Below, in pieces: positions 42,466 through 51,443 of a stretch of 64,000 nt of DNA (its first letter is position 1; each line of letters opens with the position of its first letter). A program made the translations under genes and the position numbers. The DNA lies in contig NZ_WIAO01000003.1 in the NCBI RefSeq assembly GCF_009451885.1, forward strand, positions 124,001 to 188,000, given 5' to 3'. This DNA comes from Glycomyces albidus. GTDB taxonomy: Bacteria > Actinomycetota > Actinomycetes > Mycobacteriales > Micromonosporaceae. The notes under the pieces were generated by a model, which saw only the letters and a program-made list of their open reading frames with translations, was not told where the DNA came from and did no database searches.

Positions 42466-43611
42466 CTAAGTCGCGGGCGTTCGTGCCGCTGCGGTGCGGC
42501 TCTCGAGTGCGAGCGCGACGATGAGGGCGATGACGATGGCCGCGAGTTGCAGCGCGGTGTTGAACAGGCCGATCGGTGCGAGCGCGAGGACGACCGCGGC
42601 GAGGATGACCCGGTCCCAGGGCCGCGGCAGCGGCATCGTGAGGCGCAGTCCGGCCGTTCCGAGGAGGAACGCGGCGACGCCGCCGGACAGCAGCCAGGTC
42701 GACGCGGTGTCCAAGGGCTCCATGGCGTGTCCGATGGCGTGCTCGATGCCGGCGGCGGTGACGAGGATGCCCATGAGCACCGGGATGAACGCGTACGAGA
42801 GGCCCGCGAGGACCTTGCGGACCCGCTGGACCGGGTCCTTGGTCGCGGCGAGGACGTGCTCGGTGGCGGGCAGGTCGCGCACGAACAGCGACCACCACAG
42901 GCACGCGCACAGGACGAGGCCGAGGATGGCGGCGACGAGCAGGTCGGCGTCGATGGGGAGCGCGCGGGCGCCGAGGCCGATCGCGACGACCGATTCGCCG
43001 AGGACGACGATGACGACGAGGCCGTGCCGCTCGGTGATGTGCGCGGGGTGCAGGCGCAGGCCCTGCTGGCCGTGCCAGATCGGGACCGACCACACGATCG
43101 CGCAGGCCAGTCCCCAGCAGACGTACTGCCAGATGCCGTCGTCCACGAGCTGGGCGGCGAAGACCGCGGCGGTCGCGGCCAGGTTGGCGGCGAACACGGG
43201 CCCGAAGGACCGGGCGGCCTGGAGGTACATGAGGCCGTGGACGAGGACGACGACGAGGATGCCGACGGCGAGCCAGATGCTGCCGCCGTGGAACGCGGCG
43301 GGCACGGTGAGCCCGATGAGCAGCCATCCGGCCATGGCGCAGAGGATGAGGACGCGCCGGGCCGGGCGCAGGGGCGGGATCACGTTGGTGAGCCAGGAGT
43401 ATCCGGCGAACATCCACCACAGGAACCCGAATACGAGCGCGGACTGGACCAGTCCCAGGAGCGGGTCGTGGGCGATGATCGCGGTGAACTGGGCGATGAT
43501 GAAGACGAAGACGAGGTCGAAGAAGAGCTCCAGTGTGGAGACTCGCAGGTCGTCCTCGTCGCGGACGGGATCGATCCGCTCGACGAACCAGGCGGGGAGG
43601 AGTCGTGTCAC
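42466..43611 (-). CDS. low-temperature-requirement A (LtrA) family membrane protein
   Basis: A 381-residue protein with about ten transmembrane helices and the LtrA hallmarks 'RVSTLELFFDLVFVFIIAQF' near the start and 'HITERHGLVVIVVLGESVVA' in the middle. Its function is unknown, but the conserved 'ELFFDL' and 'ERhgLfviivlGE' boxes are diagnostic. The gene stands alone between the repeat region and the two-component system and ends about 80 bp from the repeats. Confidence 0.93.
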   Translation of the reverse strand: MTRLLPAWFVERIDPVRDEDDLRVSTLELFFDLVFVFIIAQFTAIIAHDPLLGLVQSALVFGFLWWMFAGYSWLTNVIPPLRPARRVLILCAMAGWLLIGLTVPAAFHGGSIWLAVGILVVVLVHGLMYLQAARSFGPVFAANLAATAAVFAAQLVDDGIWQYVCWGLACAIVWSVPIWHGQQGLRLHPAHITERHGLVVIVVLGESVVAIGLGARALPIDADLLVAAILGLVLCACLWWSLFVRDLPATEHVLAATKDPVQRVRKVLAGLSYAFIPVLMGILVTAAGIEHAIGHAMEPLDTASTWLLSGGVAAFLLGTAGLRLTMPLPRPWDRVILAAVVLALAPIGLFNTALQLAAIVIALIVALALESRTAAARTPAT

Positions 43612-43674
43612 GATGATCGAGCGTAGCAGCCGGTCCCGGCGGCGCTTCCGGGTTTTCGCGCCGAGCGGAATCCG

Positions 43675-45069
43675 CTACTCGAGGCGGGCGACCGGCAGGC
43701 GCACTTCGACCGAAGTGCCTTTGCCCTCTTCGCTGTCGAGCCGGATGCGGCCCCCGTGCGCGGCGACGATCGAGGACACGATGGACAGTCCGAGGCCGGA
43801 CCCGCCGGTGGCGCGCGAGCGGGAGGGGTCGGCGCGGTAGAACCGGTCGAAGACCTTCTGGCGGTGCTCGGGCGGGATGCCGGGACCGTGGTCGGCGACG
43901 CGCAGGACGGCCCAGCCGTCGTCGGCCGCCGCGACGGAGACGTCGATCGCGGTGCCGGCCGGGGTGTGGACGCGCGCGTTGGTCAGCAGGTTCACCAGCA
44001 CCTGCCGCAACTGGCCCTCGTTGGCCACCACGGTGATCGGTCCGCCAGCGGTGAGGCCGACGGGGTGGGTGGGGTCGGCGACCTCCGCGTCGTCGACGGC
44101 GTCCTGCGCGAGCTGGGTCAGTTCGACCAGTTCGCGGTCGCCGCCGACCTCCTCGTCGAGCCGCGAGAGGACCATGAGGTCGTCGACGAGCTTCGCGAGG
44201 CGCGCGTTCTCCGAGCCGATCCGGTCCATGGCGCGGTCGAGCTTCTCGCCCTGCGCGGCCGCGCCGTTCTGGTAGAGCTGCACGTATCCGCCGATGGCGG
44301 TGAGCGGCGTCCGCAGCTCGTGCCCGGCGTCGGCCACGAACTGCCGCAGCCGCTCGTGCTGGCGGTCGCGCTGGGTGATCGCGTCGGTCAGCCGCGACAC
44401 CATCCGGTTGAGCGCCAAGGAGAGCCGGCCCATCTCGGTGCGCGGGTCGGCCACCGCGATGCGGTGCTGGAGGTGCCCGGAGGCCACGGTCTCGGCGTCG
44501 GTGACCATGCGGTCGACCACGCGGAGGCCGCGCCTGGTGATGATCCAGGCGGCGAGGATGCCGAGCCCGGCGACGACGAGGCCGGTGATCACCACGGTGC
44601 GCGTCAGTGTCGAGATGGTCGCCTCGACGTCGTCGATCGACGTGGCGATGACGATGGTGTAGATGTCGGTGACCCCGTTGACCTGGGCCTCGACGTCGAC
44701 GAGTGTGGCGACCCGGTAGGTCATCTGGCCGTCGACGCTGCGGACCGTGAAGTACCCGCTCTCGGTCGGCGGCGAGGAGACGTCGGGCAGCGGGTAGGGG
44801 GCGTCCTTGTAGCCGGCGGGCTGGCCGCCGAGGAGCTCGCCGGACTCGTCGAAGATGATGATCGCGAACTCGTTGTAGGGGATGGATCCGGCGGCGCCGT
44901 ATCCGGGGTCGGAGCGGATGCCGCCCTGGTCGATCAGGCCCTTCAGCTTCTGGTCGACCTGGTTGATGAGGTGGTTCGAGACCGTCTGCACGGTCACGAA
45001 CCCGATCACGGCCACGGCGACGATGAGCAGGACGGCCATGGCCGCGGCGATCTTCGTCCTGATGGCCAC
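43675..45069 (-). CDS. OmpR-linked sensor histidine kinase (TrcS-like)
   Basis: A 464-residue membrane kinase. TM1 is at about 8-28, an extracellular sensor at about 30-160, and TM2 at about 163-183. HAMP ('RRGLRVVDRMVTDAETVASG') follows, then HisKA with phospho-acceptor 'FVADAGHELRTPLTAIGGYV', and HATPase with 'NLLTNARVHTP' (N box), 'VADHGPGIPPEHRQKVFDRF' (G1/F) and 'GSGLGLSIVSSIV' (G2). The GTG start is two bases after the stop of the response-regulator gene, so the two form an operon. The signal is unknown. Confidence 0.93.
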   Translation of the reverse strand: MAIRTKIAAAMAVLLIVAVAVIGFVTVQTVSNHLINQVDQKLKGLIDQGGIRSDPGYGAAGSIPYNEFAIIIFDESGELLGGQPAGYKDAPYPLPDVSSPPTESGYFTVRSVDGQMTYRVATLVDVEAQVNGVTDIYTIVIATSIDDVEATISTLTRTVVITGLVVAGLGILAAWIITRRGLRVVDRMVTDAETVASGHLQHRIAVADPRTEMGRLSLALNRMVSRLTDAITQRDRQHERLRQFVADAGHELRTPLTAIGGYVQLYQNGAAAQGEKLDRAMDRIGSENARLAKLVDDLMVLSRLDEEVGGDRELVELTQLAQDAVDDAEVADPTHPVGLTAGGPITVVANEGQLRQVLVNLLTNARVHTPAGTAIDVSVAAADDGWAVLRVADHGPGIPPEHRQKVFDRFYRADPSRSRATGGSGLGLSIVSSIVAAHGGRIRLDSEEGKGTSVEVRLPVARLE

Positions 45070-45071
45070 GG

Positions 45072-45833
45072 CTACGCCTGGGGCGGGCGCAGCATGTAGC
45101 CGACGCCGCGGACGGTGTGGATGAGCCGGGGACCGAGCTTGTCGAGCTTGCGGCGCAGGTAGAACACGTACGTCTCGGCCAGGCTCGAGTCGGTCTCGAA
45201 GTCGTAGCCCCACACCTGCTTGAGCAGCTCCGATTTGGACACGACGCGGCCGGCGTTGGCCGCGAGGTAGCGCAGCAGCCGGAACTCGGTGGGGGACAGG
45301 TCGATCGTCTTGCCGTCCCGCGTGACCTGGTGCGCGGCCAGGTCGAGGATGAGGTCGGCGACCTTGACGGTGTCGGCCGGCTGGTGCGATGCGGCCTCGC
45401 GCCCGAGGGTGCGGCGCAGCACCGCCGAGACCCGCAGGGACAGCTCCTCCAGGCGGAACGGCTTCATCAGGTAGTCGTCGCCGCCCGAGCCGTAGCCGTC
45501 GCGCAGGTCGCCGGGGGCGGTGCGGGCGGTCAGGAAGATGATCGGGGTCGCGTCGCCGGAGGCGCGCATCCGGTCGGCGACGGCGAACCCGTCGAGCCCG
45601 GGCATGTTCACGTCGAGGATCACCAGGTCGGGACGGACGGACTCCACCGCGGTGAGCGCCTCGGTGCCCGAGCGCGCCGCGGTGACGGTGTAGCCCTGGA
45701 ACGAGAGGGCTTCGACCAGCAGGTCGGCCAGGCTCTCCTCGTCGTCGACGACGAGGAGCCGCGCCGGGGACCCGTCGCCCCGGAGCGGCACCGCAGGCGG
45801 TACGGCACCGGCAGGCCCGCTGGTCGAAGTCAT
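45072..45833 (-). CDS. OmpR-family response regulator (TrcR-like)
   Basis: A 253-residue regulator. The receiver domain spans 24-140 with acidic pocket 'LLVVDDEESL', phospho-Asp in 'PDLVILDVNMPGLDG', Thr/Lys switch 'PIIFLTAR' and 'YLMKPFRLEEL'. The OmpR winged helix (about 155-250) has 'IDLSPTEFRLLRYLAANAGR' and 'VHTVRGVGYMLRPPQ'-type ends. It is first in an operon with the kinase. Upstream (45834-46059) only the divergent SDR promoter is seen. Confidence 0.95.
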   Translation of the reverse strand: MTSTSGPAGAVPPAVPLRGDGSPARLLVVDDEESLADLLVEALSFQGYTVTAARSGTEALTAVESVRPDLVILDVNMPGLDGFAVADRMRASGDATPIIFLTARTAPGDLRDGYGSGGDDYLMKPFRLEELSLRVSAVLRRTLGREAASHQPADTVKVADLILDLAAHQVTRDGKTIDLSPTEFRLLRYLAANAGRVVSKSELLKQVWGYDFETDSSLAETYVFYLRRKLDKLGPRLIHTVRGVGYMLRPPQA

Positions 45834-46012
45834 CCACCGCTCCTCAGTACTCGTAGGGGACCCCTATCGGTTGCCCAGCCTATTTCACCGTCCACGGCGG
45901 TGACAGGTCTCGGGGCCGTTTCCAGGCGACTTCCGCACGCGCTCCCAGCAGACGTTCAGGAATCGCCGCGAGAAAGGCCGGCGTGTCGGGGCCTCCCTCC
46001 TTCCGCCTGAAG

Positions 46013-46026
46013 TTACTTTCCAGTAA
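46013..46026. promoter_or_regulatory. TTACT-N4-AGTAA operator before the SDR gene
   Basis: An inverted repeat TTACT-TTCC-AGTAA 34 bp upstream of the SDR start. The pattern resembles sites of TetR-type regulators of fatty-acid metabolism, such as actinobacterial FadR/FasR types. The regulator is not encoded nearby. Confidence 0.5.
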
Positions 46027-46059
46027 TATCAGGGTCCACCGAACTTTGGAGGCAGAGCA

Positions 46060-47340
46060 ATGGAGCCAGCCGTCAGGGCCGACCTGGTCAAGGACCACCC
46101 CCTCAAGGGACGCGCGGCGTTCGTCACCGGCGCGAGCCGCGGCATCGGCGCGGCCATCGCCGTAGCGCTCGGCGCCGCCGGAGCGAAGGTCGCGCTGTTC
46201 GCCAAGACCGGCGAACCGCACCCGAAGCTCCCCGGCACCCTCTACGAGACCGCGAAACTGGTCGAGGAAGCGGGCGGCCAGGCCCTCCCGATCGTCGGCG
46301 ACCTGCGCGACGCCGAAGCCGTGGGCGAAGCCGTCGACACCGCCGCCGCCGCGTTCGGCGGTCTCGACGTCTGCGTCAACAACGCCTCCGCGCTCGACCT
46401 CACCGGCATCGGCGAGCTCTCCCTCAAGAAGTTCGACCTCATCGCCGGCGTCAACCTCCGCGGCACCTTCGCGTCGATCAGCGCCGCCCTCCCGTACCTG
46501 CGCGGCTCCGACCACGCCCACCTGCTCACCGTCAGCCCCCCGCTGAACACCGACAAGCGCTGGTTCTCCGGCGGCCCCTACACGGCCACCAAGTACGGCA
46601 TGACGATCATGACCCTCGGCGCGTCCGAGACCGAGCCCGGCATCGGCGCGAACTGCCTGTGGCCCAAGACGACCATCGCGACCGCCGCCGTCGAGTTCGC
46701 GCTCGGCGGGCAGCCGATGCTCGACCGCTCCCGCAAGCCCGAGATCGTCGCCGACGCCGCGCTGGCGGTCCTCGCGCGGGACCCGAACACCTACACCGGC
46801 AACGCGGTCCTGGTCGAGGACCTCCTCGCGGAGGAGGGGATCACCGACCTCGACGGCTACGCGGTCGTGCCCGGCCAGACCGACTTCCAGCCGGACATCT
46901 ACGTCGACTTACAGCCGCGGGAAGTCCTCGCCGGTCAGGCGGTCCATCGCGTCCTGCTGCTGCTTCCTGCGGTCTCTGACCTGCTGGGGGATGTGGTAGA
47001 CCACGTATCCGGCGGCCGCGGCGAGGACGACCGCGATGATCAGCGGCACGACGCTCCAATCGGTCGGATACGACTCCCACCCTCCGACCTCGGAACACGC
47101 GCGCACGACCGTGTCGCCGCTCGCGTCGACCGCCTCGCAGACGCCGCCGGGGTCGACGCGCTCGCCGCGGTAGAGGAGCACCCGGTTCTCGCCGGGCATC
47201 GCCGTGATGAACAGGACCACCGCGAGCGCGATCGTCACCGCGGCGGTGAACCCGGTGACGATCGGCGAATCCGGCAGCGACAGGCGCCCGCGCTCGCGCG
47301 GCTGCCGGCCGTGGTCCGGGGGTTTGAAGTCGTCCGCTGA
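46060..47340 (+). CDS. SDR-family oxidoreductase with C-terminal readthrough extension
   Basis: Residues 1-285 are an HSDL2-like SDR: cofactor motif 'FVTGASRGIGAAIAVALGAA', 'VCVNNASALDL', 'LLTVSPPLN' and catalytic 'YTATKYGM', ending in 'GYAVVPGQTDFQPDIYVD'. Relatives stop at about this point. Here no stop codon occurs; the frame runs on for some 140 codons through the whole convergent gene (46909-47355 minus), adding a basic, low-complexity tail. Either the stop was lost, or termination of transcription makes the extension irrelevant. The start is supported by GGAGG about 10 bp upstream. Confidence 0.75.
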   Translation: MEPAVRADLVKDHPLKGRAAFVTGASRGIGAAIAVALGAAGAKVALFAKTGEPHPKLPGTLYETAKLVEEAGGQALPIVGDLRDAEAVGEAVDTAAAAFGGLDVCVNNASALDLTGIGELSLKKFDLIAGVNLRGTFASISAALPYLRGSDHAHLLTVSPPLNTDKRWFSGGPYTATKYGMTIMTLGASETEPGIGANCLWPKTTIATAAVEFALGGQPMLDRSRKPEIVADAALAVLARDPNTYTGNAVLVEDLLAEEGITDLDGYAVVPGQTDFQPDIYVDLQPREVLAGQAVHRVLLLLPAVSDLLGDVVDHVSGGRGEDDRDDQRHDAPIGRIRLPPSDLGTRAHDRVAARVDRLADAAGVDALAAVEEHPVLAGHRRDEQDHRERDRHRGGEPGDDRRIRQRQAPALARLPAVVRGFEVVR

Positions 47341-47355
47341 TGAGGGAGTGAACAT
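46909..47355 (-). CDS. small two-helix membrane protein
   Basis: A 148-residue protein with a basic N-terminus (1-28), TM1 at about 32-53, a small extracytoplasmic loop (55-98) with two cysteines ('GGVCEAV', 'RACSEVG') that could pair, TM2 at about 100-121, and a charged Gln/Arg-rich tail. The family is not recognised. The whole gene lies antisense to the reading frame of the SDR. That the protein has clear helices and loop cysteines shows that this strand, not the SDR extension, is the original coding strand. Confidence 0.75.
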   Translation of the reverse strand: MFTPSSADDFKPPDHGRQPRERGRLSLPDSPIVTGFTAAVTIALAVVLFITAMPGENRVLLYRGERVDPGGVCEAVDASGDTVVRACSEVGGWESYPTDWSVVPLIIAVVLAAAAGYVVYHIPQQVRDRRKQQQDAMDRLTGEDFPRL

Positions 47356-47444
47356 CGAGGGCCCCTTTCCGGCGGTGCGGCGGCCCGGACCGGGCCGACA
47401 CACCGATGCTAACTCGCAGGTCGGACAGGGTGTTGCCGCAGAGC

Positions 47445-48452
47445 TCACGCGATGAGGTGCACGTCGCCGAACTCGTGCCACAGGTACCGGGCCTCGATCG
47501 CGGCGGTGTAGGAGTCGCGCAGGAGCCCGGTCTCGCAGATCGCCTCGAGCATCGACAGGTGGGTCGACCGCGGCTCGTGGAAGCCTGTGAGCAGGCCGTC
47601 GACGACGGAGACCGGGTCGGCGGGGGAGACGATCCGCTCGGTGTGCCCGGAGGCGGCCTCGACCCGGCCGTCCGCGGCGGCGGTCTCCAGGGCCCGCACC
47701 ACGGTGGTGCCGACGGCGATGACGCGCCCGCCCGCGGCCTTGGCCGAGTTCACCGCCCGCGCGGTGTACTCGCCGACCTCGAACCACTCCGGGTACGGGT
47801 CCTCGTCGCTCTCCAGCGACGCGACCCCCGTGTGCAGCGTGATCGGGGCGATCCCGACCCCGGCCGAGATCAGGCGGGTGACGATCACGGGCGTGAACGG
47901 CCGTGCCGCGCTCGGCATCTCGGCCGAGCCGGGGACGGTCGCGAACGCCGTCTGGTACGCGCTGAGCGGCCACTGCTGATCTACATAGGAGTACCGGATC
48001 GGCTTGCCGTAGCGGCCGAGGTAGTCCGGGACCGACGCGAACGGCGGCCGGGTCACCCACAGCCGCTTGCCGAAGCGCCGCTCCAGGTACAGGTGGAACC
48101 CGCCGGGCAGGTCGAGGGTCCGGCCGATGACGTCGCCGAGGTAGGGCTTGTCGCGGTCGCGCAGCTCGACCAGCCACGACCCGTCGGGCCGCACGGACGA
48201 GAAGTGGACCCGCAGGCCCTGCCTGGTCACGACCGCTGCCGGGAGGGTCGCGGAGTTGTTGACGACCAGGAGGTCCCCGGGGCGCACGAGCGCCGGGAGG
48301 TCCTCGAAGTGCCGGTGGCCGATCGTGCCGGCGGCCTTGTCGGTCACCAGCATCCGCACGTCGGAGCGCCCGGTGCCGCGGACCTCCGCGGGCCGGTGCG
48401 CCTCCAGGGCGGCGTCGAGTGCGAATGCGAACGGCTCGGTCAAGGTGCTCAC
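47445..48452 (-). CDS. queA: QueA-like S-adenosylmethionine:tRNA ribosyltransferase-isomerase
   Basis: A 335-residue protein with the QueA two-domain fold. The N-terminal part has 'LPALVRPGDLLVVNNSATLP' (family: LrpGDlLVlNdTrV). The C-terminal part has 'GVGIAPITLHTGVASLESDE', 'VNSAKAAGGRVIAVGTTVVR' and 'LSMLEAICETGLLRDSYTAA', with the conserved histidine and glycine-rich catalytic loop. True QueA makes the cyclopentene ring of queuosine. Most actinomycetes lack the rest of that pathway, and none of it is in the window. The 'RGTGRSDVRMLV' start is that of the actinobacterial variant, whose substrate is not known. The GTG start overlaps the SDR stop. Confidence 0.85.
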   Translation of the reverse strand: MSTLTEPFAFALDAALEAHRPAEVRGTGRSDVRMLVTDKAAGTIGHRHFEDLPALVRPGDLLVVNNSATLPAAVVTRQGLRVHFSSVRPDGSWLVELRDRDKPYLGDVIGRTLDLPGGFHLYLERRFGKRLWVTRPPFASVPDYLGRYGKPIRYSYVDQQWPLSAYQTAFATVPGSAEMPSAARPFTPVIVTRLISAGVGIAPITLHTGVASLESDEDPYPEWFEVGEYTARAVNSAKAAGGRVIAVGTTVVRALETAAADGRVEAASGHTERIVSPADPVSVVDGLLTGFHEPRSTHLSMLEAICETGLLRDSYTAAIEARYLWHEFGDVHLIA

Positions 48453-49165
48453 TCTCCGGCTCCTCTCTGGATGGTCTCGGCCGCTTTGAACGCCTTGGCT
48501 TCGTAGCGGCCGCTCTCGGGCCGCGCCTCGATCAGGCGGACGATCGCCTCGGCCGCGTCGGCGGGGTCGCCGGCCTCGGCCGCGTCGGCCTCGCCCACCG
48601 CGTCGGCGAGCATCTGCGTGTGCATCTCCCCGGGGTCGACGGCCCAGACGCGGATGGCGGGCTCTTCAGCGGCGAGTACGTTCGAGAGCTGGTCGAGCGC
48701 GGCCTTGGAGGCCCCGTAGGGACCCCAGGTCGGGTACGGTCCGGTGGCCGCGTCGGACGAGATGTTCACGACCGCGCCGCCGCGCTCGCGCAGCGACGGG
48801 AGCGCGAGCTGCACCAGGTGGATCGGGGCGCGCATGTTCAGCTCGAACACCTCGGGCCAGACCGACAGGTCCGCCTCGGCGAGCGTCGGCAGCGGCACTT
48901 CGCCGAGCGTGGACGCGTTGTTGACGAGCAGGTCGATGCGGCCGCCGGCGAGTGCGATGAGGCGCTCGCGGTGCTCGGCGTCCCAGGCCAGGTCGCCGGC
49001 GAGGTGCGCGGCGCCGATCCGGGCGGCGGTCTTCGCGAGGCGCTCTGCGCCGCGGGCGGTGATGACGAGGTTCCAGCCGTCGGCGGCGAGCCGCTCGGCG
49101 AGGGCCTCTCCGAGGCCGGCGGACGCTCCGGTGACGACGGCGGTGCGGGTTGCTTCGGTGGTCAT
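48449..49165 (-). CDS. short-chain dehydrogenase/reductase coupled to the QueA-like gene
   Basis: A 238-residue classical SDR: 'AVVTGASAGLGEALAERLAA' (8-27), 'IDLLVNNASTLGEVPLP', 'VVNISSDAATGPYPTW' (catalytic Ser) and 'YGASKAALDQLS' (Tyr/Lys). It is first in a two-gene operon and overlaps the QueA-like gene by 4 bp. Its tight coupling suggests a common pathway, for example reduction of a sugar- or tRNA-derived product; this is inference. Confidence 0.9.
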   Translation of the reverse strand: MTTEATRTAVVTGASAGLGEALAERLAADGWNLVITARGAERLAKTAARIGAAHLAGDLAWDAEHRERLIALAGGRIDLLVNNASTLGEVPLPTLAEADLSVWPEVFELNMRAPIHLVQLALPSLRERGGAVVNISSDAATGPYPTWGPYGASKAALDQLSNVLAAEEPAIRVWAVDPGEMHTQMLADAVGEADAAEAGDPADAAEAIVRLIEARPESGRYEAKAFKAAETIQRGAGE

Positions 49166-49289
49166 GACGCCGACGCTATGGCGGTATGCGTGCGCGCACA
49201 TCGGGCCGAGGTCGCGGTCGGTCCCGGTCCGCAGGTCCTAAGACCTGCGACCGAGGCGCTCGGGACGGCTCGTGGGCTAGATTCGTGCC

Positions 49290-50666
49290 GTGACCGCCTC
49301 CCATGCCGCCGGCGCCTCGCCGGAGCCGCCCGCACCGGAACCGCCGTTCTCGCAGCCCGCGAAGCTCCTGCACGAGGTGTCGGCGGCCGTCGGCGCGATC
49401 ACCCGCCACCTGTCGGTGCACCAGGTCCTCGAAGTGATCGTCTCCTCGTCGCGGCGGCTGGTCGGCGCCGACTACGCCGCGATCGGCATCCCGGACGACG
49501 AGGGCGGCTTCGCCGAGTTCATCACCGACGGGATCGGCGAGGAGCAGCGCCTGAAGATCGGGCCGCTGCCGCGCCAGCACGGGATGCTCGCGGCGATCCT
49601 CACCGAGACCGAGCCGATCCGCCTCGACGACCTGCGCCGCGATCCGCGCTTCCGCTGGTGGCCCAGGGCCCACCCGGCGATGTCGGCGCTGCTCGGCGTC
49701 CCGATCCGCGACGGCGACGTGACCCTCGGGATCGTGGTCCTCACCAACGACCTCGGCCGGCCCGGTTTCACCGAGGCCGACACCGAGCTCATCGAACTGC
49801 TCGCCTCCCACGCGGCCATCGCCATCACGAACGCGCGCCTGTACGAGCGCAGCCGCGAGCTCACCGTCGTCGAGGAGCGCAACCGCCTCGCCCGCGAGCT
49901 CCACGACGCGGTCATGCAGCGGCTCTTCTCGCTGCGGCTGTCCGCCCGCGCGGCCGGCAAGCTCCTGCCCGACGACCCGGCCGCCGCCCGCGGACGCCTC
50001 GACGAGGTCGAGCAGCTCGCCGCGGAGGCGATCGCCGAGCTGCGCGGCGTCATCGTCGAGCTCCGGCCCGCCGACCTCGACGTACACGGCCTGGTCGAGA
50101 CGCTCCGCCGCCACGTGACGCTCCTCGACCGCCTCCACGACACGAACGTCCACTTCGAACTCCGCTCTCCGGTCGACCTCTCCCGCGACGGCGAGGTCGA
50201 AGTGCTTCGCCTCGTCCAGGAGGCCCTGGGCAATGCCTTCCGCCATGCCAAGGCTCGCAACGTCTTCCTCACGATCGAGTCCGAGCGGATCACGATCGCC
50301 GACGACGGCCTCGGCTTCGACGCCGACGAGGCCGCGACCCGCGGGCTCGGTCTGCTGTCGATGCGCGAACGCGCCCGGGCCCTCGGCGGCGGCCTCGACC
50401 TCACGACCGCCCCGGGCGAGGGCACCGTCGTGACCCTGCGCCTGGAAGGCGATCCGGACGCCGACAGCTCTGACGACGCTTCCGATGGCGGCGCCTCCAA
50501 TGGCAGTGTCACCGACGAGAGTGCCGCCACCAGCGACCGCTCCACGAACGACAGTGCCACCAACGGCAGCGCCGTCAACGAAAGCGCCACCCACCGCAGC
50601 GGATCTGGCCACAGCGGCTCCGGCAGCGGCGCCTCCGAAACCGACGAAGGGCCCGGCCGTGACTGA
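49290..50666 (+). CDS. GAF-domain histidine kinase (NarL-linked, DevS-like)
   Basis: A 458-residue soluble kinase. One GAF domain is at about 38-190 ('LVGADYAAIGIPDDEGGFAE', 'SALLGVPIRDGDVTLGIVVL'). The HisKA_3 dimerisation box is 'ERNRLARELHDAVMQRLFSL' (phospho-His) and the HATPase is at about 290-387 ('GNAFRHAKARNVFLTIESER', 'ATRGLGLLSMRERA'). The last 70 residues (388-458) are a Ser/Thr/Asn/Asp-rich low-complexity tail absent from typical members. GTG start. It overlaps the response-regulator gene by 8 bp. DevS kinases sense redox or gases; here the GAF ligand is unknown. Confidence 0.92.
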   Translation: MTASHAAGASPEPPAPEPPFSQPAKLLHEVSAAVGAITRHLSVHQVLEVIVSSSRRLVGADYAAIGIPDDEGGFAEFITDGIGEEQRLKIGPLPRQHGMLAAILTETEPIRLDDLRRDPRFRWWPRAHPAMSALLGVPIRDGDVTLGIVVLTNDLGRPGFTEADTELIELLASHAAIAITNARLYERSRELTVVEERNRLARELHDAVMQRLFSLRLSARAAGKLLPDDPAAARGRLDEVEQLAAEAIAELRGVIVELRPADLDVHGLVETLRRHVTLLDRLHDTNVHFELRSPVDLSRDGEVEVLRLVQEALGNAFRHAKARNVFLTIESERITIADDGLGFDADEAATRGLGLLSMRERARALGGGLDLTTAPGEGTVVTLRLEGDPDADSSDDASDGGASNGSVTDESAATSDRSTNDSATNGSAVNESATHRSGSGHSGSGSGASETDEGPGRD

Positions 50667-51279
50667 CCCGATCCGCCTCCTCCTCGTCGACGACCACCCG
50701 GTGGTCCGCCGCGGCCTGCGCGGCTACCTCGAACTCGAACCCGACTTCGTCGTCGTCGGCGAGGCCGGCGACGGCGAGGAGGCCCTCGCCGCCATCGCCG
50801 ACCTCGACCCCGACGTGGTGCTCCTCGACCTCAAGATGCCCGGCCTCGACGGCCAGGGCGTCCTCGACCGCCTCGGCGACGCCCGCGCCCGCGTCCTCGT
50901 CCTCACCTCGGCCACCGACGCCGAACGCGTCCCCCCCGCGATCACCTCCGGCGCGGCCGGCTTCGTGTACAAGGACATCGACCCCGACGCTCTCGCCAGC
51001 GCCATCCGGACCGTCCATTCAGGTCAACTCCTGCTCTCGCCGGTCGCCATGCGCGGCCTGATGAACGGCTCGACCGGTCCGGCGGCGCCGACGCTCACCC
51101 CGCGCGAGAGCCAGGTCCTCGGCCTCATCGCCAAGGGCCAGACCAACCGCCAGATCGCCCGTGCCCTGGGCGTCTCCGAGAAGACCGTGAAGACGCACGT
51201 AACGAACCTGCTCCGCCGCATCGACGCCGCCGACCGCACCCAGGCCGCCCTCTGGGCGGTCCGCCACGGCATCGGGTGA
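50659..51279 (+). CDS. NarL/LuxR-type response regulator
   Basis: A 206-residue regulator. The receiver domain spans 1-115 ('RLLLVDDHPVVRRGLRGYLE', phospho-Asp in 'PDVVLLDLKMPGLDG', 'AAGFVYKDIDPDAL'). The LuxR helix-turn-helix spans 143-203 ('LTPRESQVLGLIAKGQTNRQ', 'SEKTVKTHVTNLLRRIDAAD'). It is coupled to the GAF kinase by an 8-bp overlap. A second copy of its last 35 codons lies between two of the downstream lipoprotein genes, showing that its 3' end was included in a local duplication. Confidence 0.95.
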   Translation: MTDPIRLLLVDDHPVVRRGLRGYLELEPDFVVVGEAGDGEEALAAIADLDPDVVLLDLKMPGLDGQGVLDRLGDARARVLVLTSATDAERVPPAITSGAAGFVYKDIDPDALASAIRTVHSGQLLLSPVAMRGLMNGSTGPAAPTLTPRESQVLGLIAKGQTNRQIARALGVSEKTVKTHVTNLLRRIDAADRTQAALWAVRHGIG

Positions 51280-51443
51280 ACCGCAGGCACGCCACCGTCT
51301 ATTGAGTCGTCACCGACGGTGCTCGCTTAGGGTCTCCTAGTGCTCCCGAGGCACCGCTCCCTCGGAGAAGCCCCTGTCCCGCCCGAATGGTCGCCCGCCA
51401 CCGACCGGCGCCCTGGCGCACGACCCGCCTACGGAGCCCGTAC

